From Verrucomicrobiota bacterium (GTDB taxonomy: Bacteria > Verrucomicrobiota > Verrucomicrobiia > Opitutales > UBA2995), in contig JAQBYJ010000024.1 in NCBI GenBank assembly GCA_027622555.1, positions 1-61,464 of the forward strand: 61,464 nucleotides of DNA, given 5' to 3'. A model generated the notes under the pieces. It was not told the origin of the DNA, did not search any database, and saw nothing but the letters and a program-made list of their open reading frames with translations. This document shows, in pieces, positions 1 through 8,851 of this stretch (position 1 is its first letter; every line of letters begins with the position of its first letter). The position numbers and the translations under genes are program-made.

Positions 1-409
1 ATACAGGCCAATTGTATGTAGTGTAATTGAACTCGATTTTAGGACAAAAACTAAAAAACGCGGCGAAGTCTTTCTGTGGCGATCTGTGATTTCCACCTTC
101 TCCCTCATATCCAATATACCGCCTTTGTGGCTGGTTAGGGAAAAAAAAGAGAACGAAAACGATTAGGGAGAATGTGGTTAGGTTTAAGGTTTTACTAAGG
201 ATCTCGGGGGACGGATCCAATCGCATATAATTAAAAGGAACATCGAAATTATAGAGATAAATTAGGGTGGGGCGAATGCAGAAAACTATAGTATGGAAGG
301 CCAGATATATGGAGACGGGGTGAAAAAGCGTTAATTGCCTTCGTATCGCAACAATGGAAATAACCCCCAGCGTGAGGAACCATTGAATTAGTATATCAGT
401 TAGTTGCAC
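1..409 (-). CDS. Partial membrane protein, Wzy-like polysaccharide polymerase (runs off window)
   Basis: Reading the minus strand from a GTG at 409 gives an uninterrupted frame of about 136 codons to the window edge, so the 3' part lies outside. Three hydrophobic stretches are visible: roughly residues 4-22, 32-55 and 82-98. The second has the pattern HPVSIYLAFHTIVFCIRP, which resembles the start of oligosaccharide repeat-unit polymerases. It begins 6 bases after the stop of the sulfotransferase gene and has the same direction, so it belongs to the glycan operon. The polymerase assignment is inferred from hydrophobicity, this motif and context; another multi-spanning glycan protein is possible. 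No strong ribosome-binding site is seen. Confidence 0.55.
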   Translation of the reverse strand, partial: MQLTDILIQWFLTLGVISIVAIRRQLTLFHPVSIYLAFHTIVFCIRPTLIYLYNFDVPFNYMRLDPSPEILSKTLNLTTFSLIVFVLFFFPNQPQRRYIGYEGEGGNHRSPQKDFAAFFSFCPKIEFNYTTYNWPV

Positions 410-414
410 TGCAA

Positions 415-1281
415 TTAACGAGCTCGATTTGGATTTCCCTTTATTCGAGCCTTTAGGGAATCGTAGATATTATAGAAGGGAAGTATGACAGCTGAGCGTT
501 GGGTGTTAACTTTCCGGAAAGACTCAATCGTTGATGGGTTAAGCAGATCATATTTGTTTGCCTCAGTTTCAAACCTTGCTTTCACGTAACTATAAAGCTC
601 GATATCATGACGATTTAATTCTTTTAGTTTGTCTATTGTTTCCTGATCTATGGGTTCCGTCTTTGTCTTCTTAGCACTCGTATTTCGACGCAAATAGTAA
701 CAGTGGTTCCAGTTCAATTTTTCCTTTAATAAAAGCAGCGATGAATCAAATTGTTCAGTGATTCCAACAAAAGAAAAATGTTTTTCTATATTTGATTTTG
801 CCTCTTCCAGCATCTTTTCGTCGCAGGTTCCAAAAGGCCGTCTGTCTATGAAAAGATCTACAGGGTTTCCTATTATATACCTTAGTTGCCCGTTGTCCGC
901 TTCGATAACCTGTTTGTTGAAGAAGAATTCTTCCGGGCTCGCATCTTTTGCGAATTTGTGAAGAAACGCAGTTGGGTTGGTTTTTGAAAAATAGTATAGT
1001 GATTTTAGTCTAGAAATCGGCTCTCTAAAAAATGCTATATATTCATATGGGGTAGGTAAATAGTGATGCACTCCAAAACCGAAGTGACCAGCCACATATC
1101 CGTCTTTCATTTTTTTGGACTCCATGGCTGGTCTTAGACGCAAGCCTTTATCTTGTCTTAAAAAGAATCGTTTAATTCTTATTATTAGAGCCGGGCCATA
1201 TTTTCTTCGGAAGAGACGTTGAACTGTCATCCCAGCCGTTTTTTGAATATGTAGAAATATGATGAAAGGATTGTTATCCAT
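415..1281 (-). CDS. Sulfotransferase, Sulfotransfer_2-like family
   Basis: The 288-residue protein has the PAPS-binding signatures of cytosolic/Golgi-type carbohydrate sulfotransferases. The 5'-phosphosulfate loop is FLHIQKTAGMT near residues 9-19, with K14 as the likely key lysine. The 3'-phosphate site is FFREPISRLKSLYYF, with R86 and S90. This family moves sulfate from PAPS to sugar hydroxyl groups. The start overlaps the 3' end of the upstream glycosyltransferase by 8 bases, which suggests translational coupling. No signal peptide is seen, so sulfation probably occurs in the cytoplasm before export. The acceptor cannot be read from sequence. Confidence 0.85.
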   Translation of the reverse strand: MDNNPFIIFLHIQKTAGMTVQRLFRRKYGPALIIRIKRFFLRQDKGLRLRPAMESKKMKDGYVAGHFGFGVHHYLPTPYEYIAFFREPISRLKSLYYFSKTNPTAFLHKFAKDASPEEFFFNKQVIEADNGQLRYIIGNPVDLFIDRRPFGTCDEKMLEEAKSNIEKHFSFVGITEQFDSSLLLLKEKLNWNHCYYLRRNTSAKKTKTEPIDQETIDKLKELNRHDIELYSYVKARFETEANKYDLLNPSTIESFRKVNTQRSAVILPFYNIYDSLKARIKGNPNRAR

Positions 1282-2470
1282 TAACTGAAATGGGGTAGTT
1301 CTTTTGAAAAAGAGTTTTCATTATGATTTCTGCATTATTCTCCCAAGATTCCTCAATCTTGTAAGCCTCCCAATTGGGTATTTGCTTATCCTCAATAATT
1401 TCAGAAATTCCACCTTTAACGGCCTCAATTGAATCCGGTTCTACAAAGACGCCCAGGTGGTATTTTTTTATTATAGACTCCAATGGGCCAGGACCACTGC
1501 TTGCAATTGAAAGTTTTTGAAAATTTGTGGCAAGACTAAGAACGCCGCTAGCGGATTTGAATGAAGAGGAATACGTGAGCACCGCATAATCACATGCACC
1601 AAAGTATTGTCCCAACTCCTTTTCAGTTATGTATCGGTTGATCCAAATTATTCTGTCTGAGACGTTCTCCTCTCTCCCCAACGATTGATAATAGGAGAAT
1701 GGCTTCTGAGAAGATGAAAGACTTTGACCAGCTACAATTAACCATAAATTGGGGAATGAGCTAAGAGCTCTAATAAATAGATCCAGGTTCTTATTGTCTC
1801 TAACATGACCAAACGCAAGGAACACCTTGGCATTTTTGGGTATTCCGAGCGATTTACGGGCTTCATTGGGGTCGATGTAATTTTGCTCAACAGGATAGGG
1901 TCCATGTGGAACTCGAGTAACATTGAAGTGCGGATTTGTTGGGCCACCCAGGTCTATTTGACCTATCTCATGAATGAAGGCATAATCTATAAAGGAATAA
2001 GCTTCAAAGACAGACTTATCGTGGAACCACTTTGGGCCGAGAACTGCATCCCGGATTGGATCGTGAATAATGGTTGCGATTTTTACTCCGTTCTTAGCAA
2101 GGCGCTTTAATTTGTACGCCCAGAAAGGTGAAAAATATTCGAAGTATGCCGAAAAAAGCAGGGTTAGGCAGCCCGTGTCTTTTTGAGTCTTAATGATTGC
2201 GCTGATATTCCGTCGAATTTGTAGGATACTCTTTAATAGTTTCACCGGCTTGGAATAAGATGAAAGGTCTTTATCCTGAATTAGAGGGTAAATAGTACAG
2301 TTTTCTCTTTCAGGCCATCGAACGTTTTTTGGACAAACAACAATCAAATCGAGGCCTGCATTTATTAGTGCGCCGACTTGTTGCTGTGCGTAGTCGGCCA
2401 ATCCGCCGGTGGAAGAAACGGAGACATAAAGTAATGCGGGTTTCTTTTGAATGGTTGCGCTTATTGGCAT
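1274..2470 (-). CDS. GT4-type glycosyltransferase
   Basis: This 398-residue protein has the two-lobed GT-B layout. The N-terminal acceptor lobe starts with LLYVSVSSTGGLADYAQQQ. The C-terminal donor lobe has GHVRDNKNLDLFIRAL and, later, a segment around SSGPGPLESIIKKYHLG where GT4 enzymes carry the nucleotide-sugar contacts. It would add one sugar of the repeat unit at the cytoplasmic face. It lies 22 bases downstream of the SDR gene and overlaps the next sulfotransferase gene. The donor and linkage cannot be predicted. Confidence 0.85.
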   Translation of the reverse strand: MPISATIQKKPALLYVSVSSTGGLADYAQQQVGALINAGLDLIVVCPKNVRWPERENCTIYPLIQDKDLSSYSKPVKLLKSILQIRRNISAIIKTQKDTGCLTLLFSAYFEYFSPFWAYKLKRLAKNGVKIATIIHDPIRDAVLGPKWFHDKSVFEAYSFIDYAFIHEIGQIDLGGPTNPHFNVTRVPHGPYPVEQNYIDPNEARKSLGIPKNAKVFLAFGHVRDNKNLDLFIRALSSFPNLWLIVAGQSLSSSQKPFSYYQSLGREENVSDRIIWINRYITEKELGQYFGACDYAVLTYSSSFKSASGVLSLATNFQKLSIASSGPGPLESIIKKYHLGVFVEPDSIEAVKGGISEIIEDKQIPNWEAYKIEESWENNAEIIMKTLFQKNYPISVNG

Positions 2471-2492
2471 ACCCAGAGTCTAAGAAAAAAGC

Positions 2493-3563
2493 TTAGGCTT
2501 TGGAAATTGAAAGCCAATCCGGATTTTCTTCTGCGTGACCGGCAATTTCCTCTAAAATTTCCTCGACGCAAAAATTTGGAAACCAGCCCCATGTGTTCAA
2601 CGCACTGGAATTATCTAATACCATCCAAGGTATATCGAACTTGCGATCTTCACTTTGCTTTTCTATCTGCATGGGTTGAAAGCGTTCTGAACTCCATTCA
2701 GTAAGTTGCTTAAGCGACATTGAATTCTTAATACCTCCGCTTACGTTAATCAGGCGGGGTTTGTCCGTTTGAAGTGGTTCGGCAATCTGTTGAATGAGCA
2801 ATTTCCCTAAATCGAAGGGGTGTAAACAATCTCTTACTTGGTGCCCATCCCCGCCAAACCCAATATATTTGAGAGCTGATTTTTCAGCAAAACTGTGTAC
2901 CCAAAATGCAAAAATTCCCTGAGCCGGATGTCCGAATTGTCCGGGACCAGCCATTACTCCGCAACGGTTTATCCACACTGGGATATTAAAACTTTCACCG
3001 TATTCGAGTGCTAAATACTCCGATGCAATTTTAGTTGAGCCGTATAGAGATATTGGAGGTTTTGTATCAAAATCTTCCGAGACTCCATTCACCGAAAGTC
3101 CTGTGGGAAAGGATTGATCAGCGACTGGGATAAACGCACCCTGGGATTCTGCTACTTTCAAATTCGCAAGAGGAGAAATCGAATAGACTCTGCTTGTTGA
3201 GAGCAGGATAAAACCGGCGCCTACTTTTTTGCAGTATTCCAGCATATTGATAGTTCCCTGAAGGTTATGCTCAACCAGCTGGCGACTGCTTGTTTTACCG
3301 TCGATCCCTGCCAAGACACTTGCGTTAGCCGCAGCGTCTATCACGAAATCTACTTCCGGTAAGTTTTCAAGATCGCTGGCTTCTCGAATGTCACCGTGAA
3401 GGAAGTTAACTCCGAGTTCTTTTAGCTTGGACACGTTTAAATGACTGCCTGGTCGGATCAAGTTGTCCATTCCCCAGATTTCAACATTTTCTACGGCATT
3501 TACTATATATTTTGCTAAGGAACTTCCTACGAAGCCTGCTGCGCCAGTTATCAAAATTCTCAT
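2493..3563 (-). CDS. NAD-dependent epimerase/dehydratase, CDP-tyvelose epimerase-like (SDR)
   Basis: I place the start at the ATG at 3563, giving MRILITGAAGFVG (356 residues). The longer frame to 3638 would overlap the upstream gene and adds no recognisable domain. The N-terminal Rossmann motif GAAGFVG and the active-site pair Y174 and K178 (YGSTK) are present, with STSRVYS supplying the Ser/Thr. The run WGMDNLIRPGS is typical of CDP-paratose/tyvelose epimerase-like SDRs. It probably makes a nucleotide sugar for the glycan. The gene starts 5 bases after the end of a related SDR gene, so the two are probably co-translated. Confidence 0.85.
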   Translation of the reverse strand: MRILITGAAGFVGSSLAKYIVNAVENVEIWGMDNLIRPGSHLNVSKLKELGVNFLHGDIREASDLENLPEVDFVIDAAANASVLAGIDGKTSSRQLVEHNLQGTINMLEYCKKVGAGFILLSTSRVYSISPLANLKVAESQGAFIPVADQSFPTGLSVNGVSEDFDTKPPISLYGSTKIASEYLALEYGESFNIPVWINRCGVMAGPGQFGHPAQGIFAFWVHSFAEKSALKYIGFGGDGHQVRDCLHPFDLGKLLIQQIAEPLQTDKPRLINVSGGIKNSMSLKQLTEWSSERFQPMQIEKQSEDRKFDIPWMVLDNSSALNTWGWFPNFCVEEILEEIAGHAEENPDWLSISKA

Positions 3564-3568
3564 ACGTA

Positions 3569-4618
3569 TTAGTTTCTGCTTTTCCAGGCTTCTACAATTT
3601 GGCGAATGGTTTCCTCCAAAGAAATAGTAATGTCCCAATTAGGATAATGGTTACGCATTTTGCGTAGGTCGGAATAATAACAAATATGGTCGCCTATCCG
3701 GTTGTCATCCAGGTAGGTGAAAACCTGTTCTTTCCCGGAAAATTTGGAGGTTATTTGAAATGCTTCAAGAATGGAGCAAGAATTGTTTTTCCCTCCTCCC
3801 AGGTTATAAACTTCTCCGCAACGTGGACTGTTCACAAACTCGAACATAAACCGGGCCACGTCTTCCGAATGGATGTTATCCCGGACTTGTTTCCCTTTGT
3901 AACCAAAAATTTTATACTCCCGACCCTCAAGATTACATTTAATCAAATAAGAAAGAAATCCATGTAACTCAACGCCCGAATGATTTGGCCCTGTCAGGCA
4001 TCCGCCTCGGAGACAACAAGTAGGCATTCCAAAATACCTTCCGTATTCCTGAACCATGACATCTGCCGCAACTTTCGAAGCTCCAAAAAGAGAGTGCTTG
4101 GATTGGTCGATCGAAAATGATTCGGCGATTCCATTTTCATATTCGGGGTCGTCGTAGTCCCAGCGAGTATCTAACTCTTTTAATTTTAATGTATTTGGTC
4201 TGTCTCCGTAAACTTTGTTAGTGGACATGTGGACAAAGGGAACTTCCGGGTTTACCTGTCGATTGGCTTCAAGTAGATTAAGAGTCCCAACAGCGTTCGT
4301 ATCAAAATCATCAAAAGGAATAGCCGCCGCACGGTCATGACTTGGTTGGGCAGCAGTATGGACAATAGCGTCTGGATTAATGTCTTTTATTAGCCCAAGG
4401 ATTTCAGGTCGATTTCGTATGTCTGCTTCGTGGTGAATGAAATTTGAAAGATCTTTCTCCAGGCGCTCTTGATTCCATCGAGTGTTTCCTTGAGGTCCAA
4501 AAAATACTTCCCTTTGATTGTTATCAACACCGTGTATTTCAAAACCATGGTCATGGAAAAACATGGAAACTTCTGATCCTATTAGGCCCGAGGAGCCAGT
4601 GACTAATAATTTTTTCAT
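3569..4618 (-). CDS. CDP-paratose 2-epimerase-like SDR lacking the usual catalytic Tyr
   Basis: The 349-residue protein begins [16 protein letters not shown], a standard NAD-binding motif. [19 protein letters not shown] and STNKVYGD are hallmarks of RfbE/CDP-tyvelose-epimerase-like SDRs. In the YxxxK motif the tyrosine is phenylalanine: the sequence is FGASK, with F178 and K182. From memory this substitution recurs in part of the family, so it may mark a subfamily with altered chemistry rather than decay. The neighbouring SDR keeps its tyrosine, so the two may act in sequence on one nucleotide sugar or as partners. Confidence 0.85.
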   Translation of the reverse strand: MKKLLVTGSSGLIGSEVSMFFHDHGFEIHGVDNNQREVFFGPQGNTRWNQERLEKDLSNFIHHEADIRNRPEILGLIKDINPDAIVHTAAQPSHDRAAAIPFDDFDTNAVGTLNLLEANRQVNPEVPFVHMSTNKVYGDRPNTLKLKELDTRWDYDDPEYENGIAESFSIDQSKHSLFGASKVAADVMVQEYGRYFGMPTCCLRGGCLTGPNHSGVELHGFLSYLIKCNLEGREYKIFGYKGKQVRDNIHSEDVARFMFEFVNSPRCGEVYNLGGGKNNSCSILEAFQITSKFSGKEQVFTYLDDNRIGDHICYYSDLRKMRNHYPNWDITISLEETIRQIVEAWKSRN

Positions 4619-4631
4619 TTCGTGTTATTTT

Positions 4632-5606
4632 TTATATTCTCCAGAATGACTGGTCTGTGTACCATGGTATTTCAAACGCCAAGTTTAATTGGTGGATTCT
4701 TTCCAATAATTTTAAATCACAGTTTGTCTTCCACTTGGTTGCCATTGCCTTGCTATCGCGCTTCGTCGAATAGGCATGGACATCTTCATTGCTTTGTGTG
4801 CTTTCGCGGATACGGTTCTTTATCGATTGATCAAAAGGGATACCCAAATTACAACAAAGCTTCTCGAACTCTTTCATTGGGTTCATACATAGGTCTTCGT
4901 AAAAAACGGTTTCCCAAGAATTCCCTTCCTCCAATTGAATACTAAGAAGTCGGTGTTTGGCCATCCACGCCAAAATTATGGCATCATTTTCAGATTCCGG
5001 ATTTTGAAGTAATTTTGCGAAAGGTGCGAGTGGACCATCCATTAGCTTTTTTTGTGTGCGTATGCTTTCAAGCCAGCGATGTCCATAGGATCCCTGTTTC
5101 AAGTTTGATTGAATGACCGGGTAGGGGTGTCTGAGTACCAGAAGTACCTTGGCGTTGAGGTATTTTTCCAACCATTCGACTGCCATGATACTCCCAACAT
5201 CCTTAATAACAATATGATGGTCGGCTGATAGTCGTTTCCGAATTGTTGGTCGAGTAAACAAACCCATTGGGAGTCCCTCTTTGGGATGTTTGAAGGCGTG
5301 TTGGTATAATGGACTTTCATCCTCTTTTGTAAGATATTGATTCCACCCATCCCAATTCCCATTCGGGTTAGACTTTGGGTTCAAGGGTTCATAGAAGTAG
5401 ACAACCTTTTCTCCGAAACTAATGGTCTTGCCCACCCAGCTTGTGCCGCTTCTGTCATGACCTATTATCGCAACTGTAGGATTCGTGGTAGGAGTTTTCT
5501 TAAATCTCCCCATGTGTAGAGCCGTGTTTATCCGGTCGTACGTTCTAGCAATTTTTCGAATTTTATTCACTATAACCTTATGCCCGGTTGACTGCAGTTG
5601 AGGCAT
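4632..5606 (-). CDS. Sulfotransferase, RSGTSW type
   Basis: The 324-residue frame has a clear 5'-phosphosulfate loop, IIGHDRSGTSWVGKT at about residues 47-61, and a 3'-phosphate motif, LVLRHPYPVIQSNLKQG at about 147-163. This type differs from the two other sulfotransferases here, which have KTAG/KCGG loops. The start is uncertain. The ATG at 5606 overlaps the upstream gene by 29 bases; a GTG at 5570, 8 bases after the upstream stop and behind an AAGG, is a good alternative and would remove 12 residues. Sulfate transfer to a carbohydrate is inferred from the glycan context. Confidence 0.85.
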   Translation of the reverse strand: MPQLQSTGHKVIVNKIRKIARTYDRINTALHMGRFKKTPTTNPTVAIIGHDRSGTSWVGKTISFGEKVVYFYEPLNPKSNPNGNWDGWNQYLTKEDESPLYQHAFKHPKEGLPMGLFTRPTIRKRLSADHHIVIKDVGSIMAVEWLEKYLNAKVLLVLRHPYPVIQSNLKQGSYGHRWLESIRTQKKLMDGPLAPFAKLLQNPESENDAIILAWMAKHRLLSIQLEEGNSWETVFYEDLCMNPMKEFEKLCCNLGIPFDQSIKNRIRESTQSNEDVHAYSTKRDSKAMATKWKTNCDLKLLERIHQLNLAFEIPWYTDQSFWRI

Positions 5607-6414
5607 TTTTAAGCAACCTATTTAGAGGGTGAATCACAATCTTCCTCCATTGTTGTTGCCGTTTAAATTTTGAGATTGCGACTTTCTGTTCCGCTGGTCC
5701 GCCTATATGAGTGGAAATAAGCTGATCCATTTTCTCGTTCACATTTTGATAAAATTTCCGATCCAATTTCATAAGATTTCCGAGTCTCTCTTTTTGTGAT
5801 TCAGTAAGAGTTGGCTTTTTCGTGCGAGTGACATTTCTGATGACATAGTTGATCTTTCGAAAGTAATTCGGAAACATTGCTTTTAAGAGAATGCATCCCC
5901 AATCGTATCGTTCCTGGGTAAACGCCATTATGCTTTCTTCTTCAATGTTACTTAACAAATGATCAAAGCTTAAGGACGTTTCTCTTATCAAAAAATTTAC
6001 CTGACCATTGGCACCTAACAGGTATTTGTCCTTTGTCTCCTCGACAAAATCCAGATACTGATCCAGAGTATATTTTCGAGCGATTGTGTTTCCGGGAAGA
6101 TCTCTTGTGTAAAGGTATTGAGATAACAAGCGACTGGTTGGGTCTCTCACGATGGTTAATCCTTGGACATGCCAATCGTCCCCTTGCCAGGGAATATCAA
6201 TATTGAACCGGTGGCTACTCAAACATCTGCCAGTAGGAAACTGGGTAAAATATCGTTCCAGATTCTCACGAGCGACTGGTCCCTCCATAAGTTCTGCCGA
6301 GAAAGATCGATGAAAATGTCCAAAATTGCGTTGAAGCAGATCCTGCATGGTTGATCCCCCGCATTTCGGGATGTGGAGATAAACAAAAAACTGTTTCTTT
6401 TCGATGTCACTCAT
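5578..6414 (-). CDS. Sulfotransferase, Sulfotransfer_2-like family
   Basis: The 278-residue protein starts at an ATG at 6414. It has the PAPS loop VYLHIPKCGGST (residues 11-22; K17) and the 3'-phosphate site TIVRDPTSRLLSQYLYTRD near residue 105. This is the same broad family as the gene at 415-1281, but the two are clearly different proteins, not a recent duplication. The C-terminal ~60 residues are basic (KRQQQWRK), perhaps for contact with membrane or acceptor. It is the first of three sulfotransferases in transcription order and follows the acyltransferase gene. Confidence 0.85.
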   Translation of the reverse strand: MSDIEKKQFFVYLHIPKCGGSTMQDLLQRNFGHFHRSFSAELMEGPVARENLERYFTQFPTGRCLSSHRFNIDIPWQGDDWHVQGLTIVRDPTSRLLSQYLYTRDLPGNTIARKYTLDQYLDFVEETKDKYLLGANGQVNFLIRETSLSFDHLLSNIEEESIMAFTQERYDWGCILLKAMFPNYFRKINYVIRNVTRTKKPTLTESQKERLGNLMKLDRKFYQNVNEKMDQLISTHIGGPAEQKVAISKFKRQQQWRKIVIHPLNRLLKNASTAVNRA

Positions 6415-6432
6415 GAGTATTATGGATTCTTG

Positions 6433-6978
6433 CTAAGTGAGTATTGGATTGAATTTCAGTTTGTACTTCAGATCTCTTTCGCGTTCTCCAATTTTTTTTG
6501 CCGGGATACCTGCATTGATTGAATAAGGCGAAACGGATCGTGTTACCACTGCTCCGGCAGCTATAACTGCACCTTCTCCAATCGTCACTCCTGGTAAGAT
6601 TGTCGCCTGGTATCCTATCCAGGAATAATTTCCAATCACTATAGAACCACCCATATCGGAAAAGCTCGGAGATTGTGGATCGTGACCAAGGGTGATCAGT
6701 GACGCACAAGGACCAATTGAAACATTGTTTCCAATTTTAATCGGAAACTTTCGACCATCGAACAAACAACCAAAATTAATAACATTATTGTCTCCAAAAA
6801 ATACTTTTCGCCCGTGTAGGAATTTTACGTTCATCTGGAAATGGGTGTCCTTGCCCACCGAACCTAGATATGCCTTTAAGTACCATCGTCGGATATGCCG
6901 AGAGGGGACATGCGAAATTATATAATTGTTAAAAAATGAAAGGTAAGCTCCCGCCAGAAGCTTGGCTTTCGTTTTCAT
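6433..6978 (-). CDS. Hexapeptide-repeat acyltransferase (WcaF/Vat-like)
   Basis: The 181-residue protein shows imperfect hexapeptide repeats forming a left-handed beta-helix: IKIGNNVSIGPCASL, IVIGNYSWIGYQATI, LPGVTIGEGAVIAAGAVV. The TLGHD segment supplies the histidine expected at the active site of sugar O-acetyltransferases, and the protein ends with the usual AGIPAKKIG loop. It likely transfers acetyl from acetyl-CoA to a sugar of the glycan. The gene lies between a GT4 gene (14 bases upstream) and a sulfotransferase gene (18 bases downstream). Confidence 0.9.
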   Translation of the reverse strand: MKTKAKLLAGAYLSFFNNYIISHVPSRHIRRWYLKAYLGSVGKDTHFQMNVKFLHGRKVFFGDNNVINFGCLFDGRKFPIKIGNNVSIGPCASLITLGHDPQSPSFSDMGGSIVIGNYSWIGYQATILPGVTIGEGAVIAAGAVVTRSVSPYSINAGIPAKKIGERERDLKYKLKFNPILT

Positions 6979-6992
6979 TGGTAGTTTCGTAT

Positions 6993-8180
6993 TTATTTCG
7001 ATTCCTCCGTTAAGCTACGAAAGTTGGAGCATGAGTAAAATTCCTGTGCGGCATGCATACGTTCCTTGGCTTGAGAAAGATAGGATTGGTACTGCTCCCC
7101 AATTTTTTTAAGCGCTCCAACCAATGAATCAACATTTTCATCTTCAAAGCCGATTCCAGCTCCATATCTGTGGGCGTGCTCTTCACTCCATGATTTTGTT
7201 GTATAAATAAGAGGAATTCCTTTTTGAGACGCCTCAATTGCCACCCTCGAGACTCGAGCGTAATAAGAACTTCTGCGGTAAGGCATAACTACAACATCCG
7301 TGTTGTTCAGGAGTTGGTCGTATTCGTCTGCATCCATGGTGCGGTCAATAATTTTTAAGTACCCATTGTCTACTAATTCTGTATCGGGAGAGACTGATGA
7401 GCCATTAGGTAAGTTAAATGGACTGAGCCATTGTAAGGTAAACTCCATGCTTGGCCTACTTGTTTTCTCAGAAAGTTGCTTTATGGCCTGTTGCAGCAAA
7501 TCAGTTCCTTTTTCGTATCGTGCAAATCCGGGGCAACAAAATCTCAGAGGACCAGTCTGATCTGCTTTTGAGCGGTCAGAATCCGTGCTCAATACGGGGT
7601 GAGGAAACGCAACAAATGGGATTCCTGTGAAATTTGAAAGCTCTTCTCGCATACCTTCTGTTTCGCTGGCAAGGATCACCTTTTTCTCCTTTACCAATTG
7701 TCTCAAGTTACGAATAGCCAACCGCATTAACCGGTTATTTAAATTTAAATCTACAACTGGTTTGTTTAGCGATGAATCCCATCGTCCGACACCTTGGACG
7801 AATAGAAGTACTACTCTGCTTCCTTTTTTCAGCGTACTGCGCTTTATAAGGAAGCTCCACGCCAGCACGTGTTGAAGCCGCATAGTCAAACACATGATCA
7901 AATCAGGTGTTTCGTGTTTACTCAGGTATTTATTTACGTCTCCAGCAAATGCGAAGGGATGCATAACTTTATCCCATTTTGAAAATGGCTGACTCCATAT
8001 GGATTTTCTGAATAAGGGCTTGGCGTCTAACAAATCTATCAGCTTTTGGCTGACATCTCTGTGCGCCACTACAGCAACTTTGTCCTCTGCCGATTCAAAG
8101 CCGCGTTTTAGGGTCTCGATATAAGTTGGCCAATGCCCGGAATCCCCTTTTAAGGCTTCCTCGAAAATAGTTACTTTCAT
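6993..8180 (-). CDS. GT4-type glycosyltransferase
   Basis: This 395-residue protein begins MKVTIFEEALKGDSGHW. Its C-terminal lobe has CCPGFARYEKGTDLLQQAI and VVMPYRRSSYYARVSRVAIEA, which match the donor-binding half of GT4 enzymes, including the conserved acidic residue in AIEA. The start overlaps the stop of the truncated GT2 gene by 4 bases (ATGA type), which implies that the two were once translated together. It probably adds a sugar during repeat-unit assembly. Confidence 0.85.
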   Translation of the reverse strand: MKVTIFEEALKGDSGHWPTYIETLKRGFESAEDKVAVVAHRDVSQKLIDLLDAKPLFRKSIWSQPFSKWDKVMHPFAFAGDVNKYLSKHETPDLIMCLTMRLQHVLAWSFLIKRSTLKKGSRVVLLFVQGVGRWDSSLNKPVVDLNLNNRLMRLAIRNLRQLVKEKKVILASETEGMREELSNFTGIPFVAFPHPVLSTDSDRSKADQTGPLRFCCPGFARYEKGTDLLQQAIKQLSEKTSRPSMEFTLQWLSPFNLPNGSSVSPDTELVDNGYLKIIDRTMDADEYDQLLNNTDVVVMPYRRSSYYARVSRVAIEASQKGIPLIYTTKSWSEEHAHRYGAGIGFEDENVDSLVGALKKIGEQYQSYLSQAKERMHAAQEFYSCSNFRSLTEESK

Positions 8181-8758
8181 TTGGAACCCAGGTTATATCC
8201 TATTTCGTTGATCCACTTTTCTTGAGCTTGATTTATCGGTCCTGTTTGGAAAGACCGATTATATCGAGAGCCATTTATCCTGAATTGAATACCTTTTCTT
8301 ATGCGTAAATGGCTCCCAAGAATCTTCATTGGGAAGGTGGAATATCCCTCCAAAAGAGATTCAATAGTGTCTCTCCGGGTTTTCGATTCTGAGGTATCTA
8401 TGCGCTCAAGACTTCTCAAACTATGCCACAATCTTATTCTGAACCCAAGCCATTCACATGGATTGCCTTGTTCAGGGGTTGAAGATTTCAGCAATTCTTC
8501 GGATTCAATAAGAAAATTTGCCCAATCGATCGCTTTACGGTGGTTGCTGGTTCCTGATGTCGTTAGCTTGGAACCCTCATGAAGGCGATAAACGGTAATA
8601 TTGCCAGGTGTAAAAATAAGTCGATTGTTACTGAGAAGACTTCGCAGAAAAAAATCCTGATCTTCGGCAATCAACCAATCTTCACGAAAAGGCTCGATTT
8701 TATCCAAGGCGGATTTTCTAAACATGCAGCTTTGGAGTATCATGGACCAAGAGGTCAT
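8177..8758 (-). pseudogene. 5'-truncated GT2 glycosyltransferase (C-terminal half only)
   Basis: The 193-residue frame starts at an ATG at 8758 and matches only the second half of a GT2 enzyme. The run SCMFRKSALDKIEPFREDW and the acidic AEDQDFFLRSLL are the acceptor/catalytic-base region that normally follows about 130 residues of nucleotide-binding Rossmann fold with a DXD motif. That half is missing: the frame upstream hits a TAA about 13 codons before the ATG, and ppk1 begins less than 100 bases away. The gene was probably cut at the edge of the glycan cluster. It may still be expressed but is unlikely to be an active transferase. Confidence 0.75.
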
Positions 8759-8851
8759 TAGAAGGGTTTCCTTAATAAAAAAAGAAAGAATCCTTTAAGG
8801 CGTGTAAGGGAAAGCACTAGTCTTTTTCTCCGAAAAATCCACTCTTATTTC

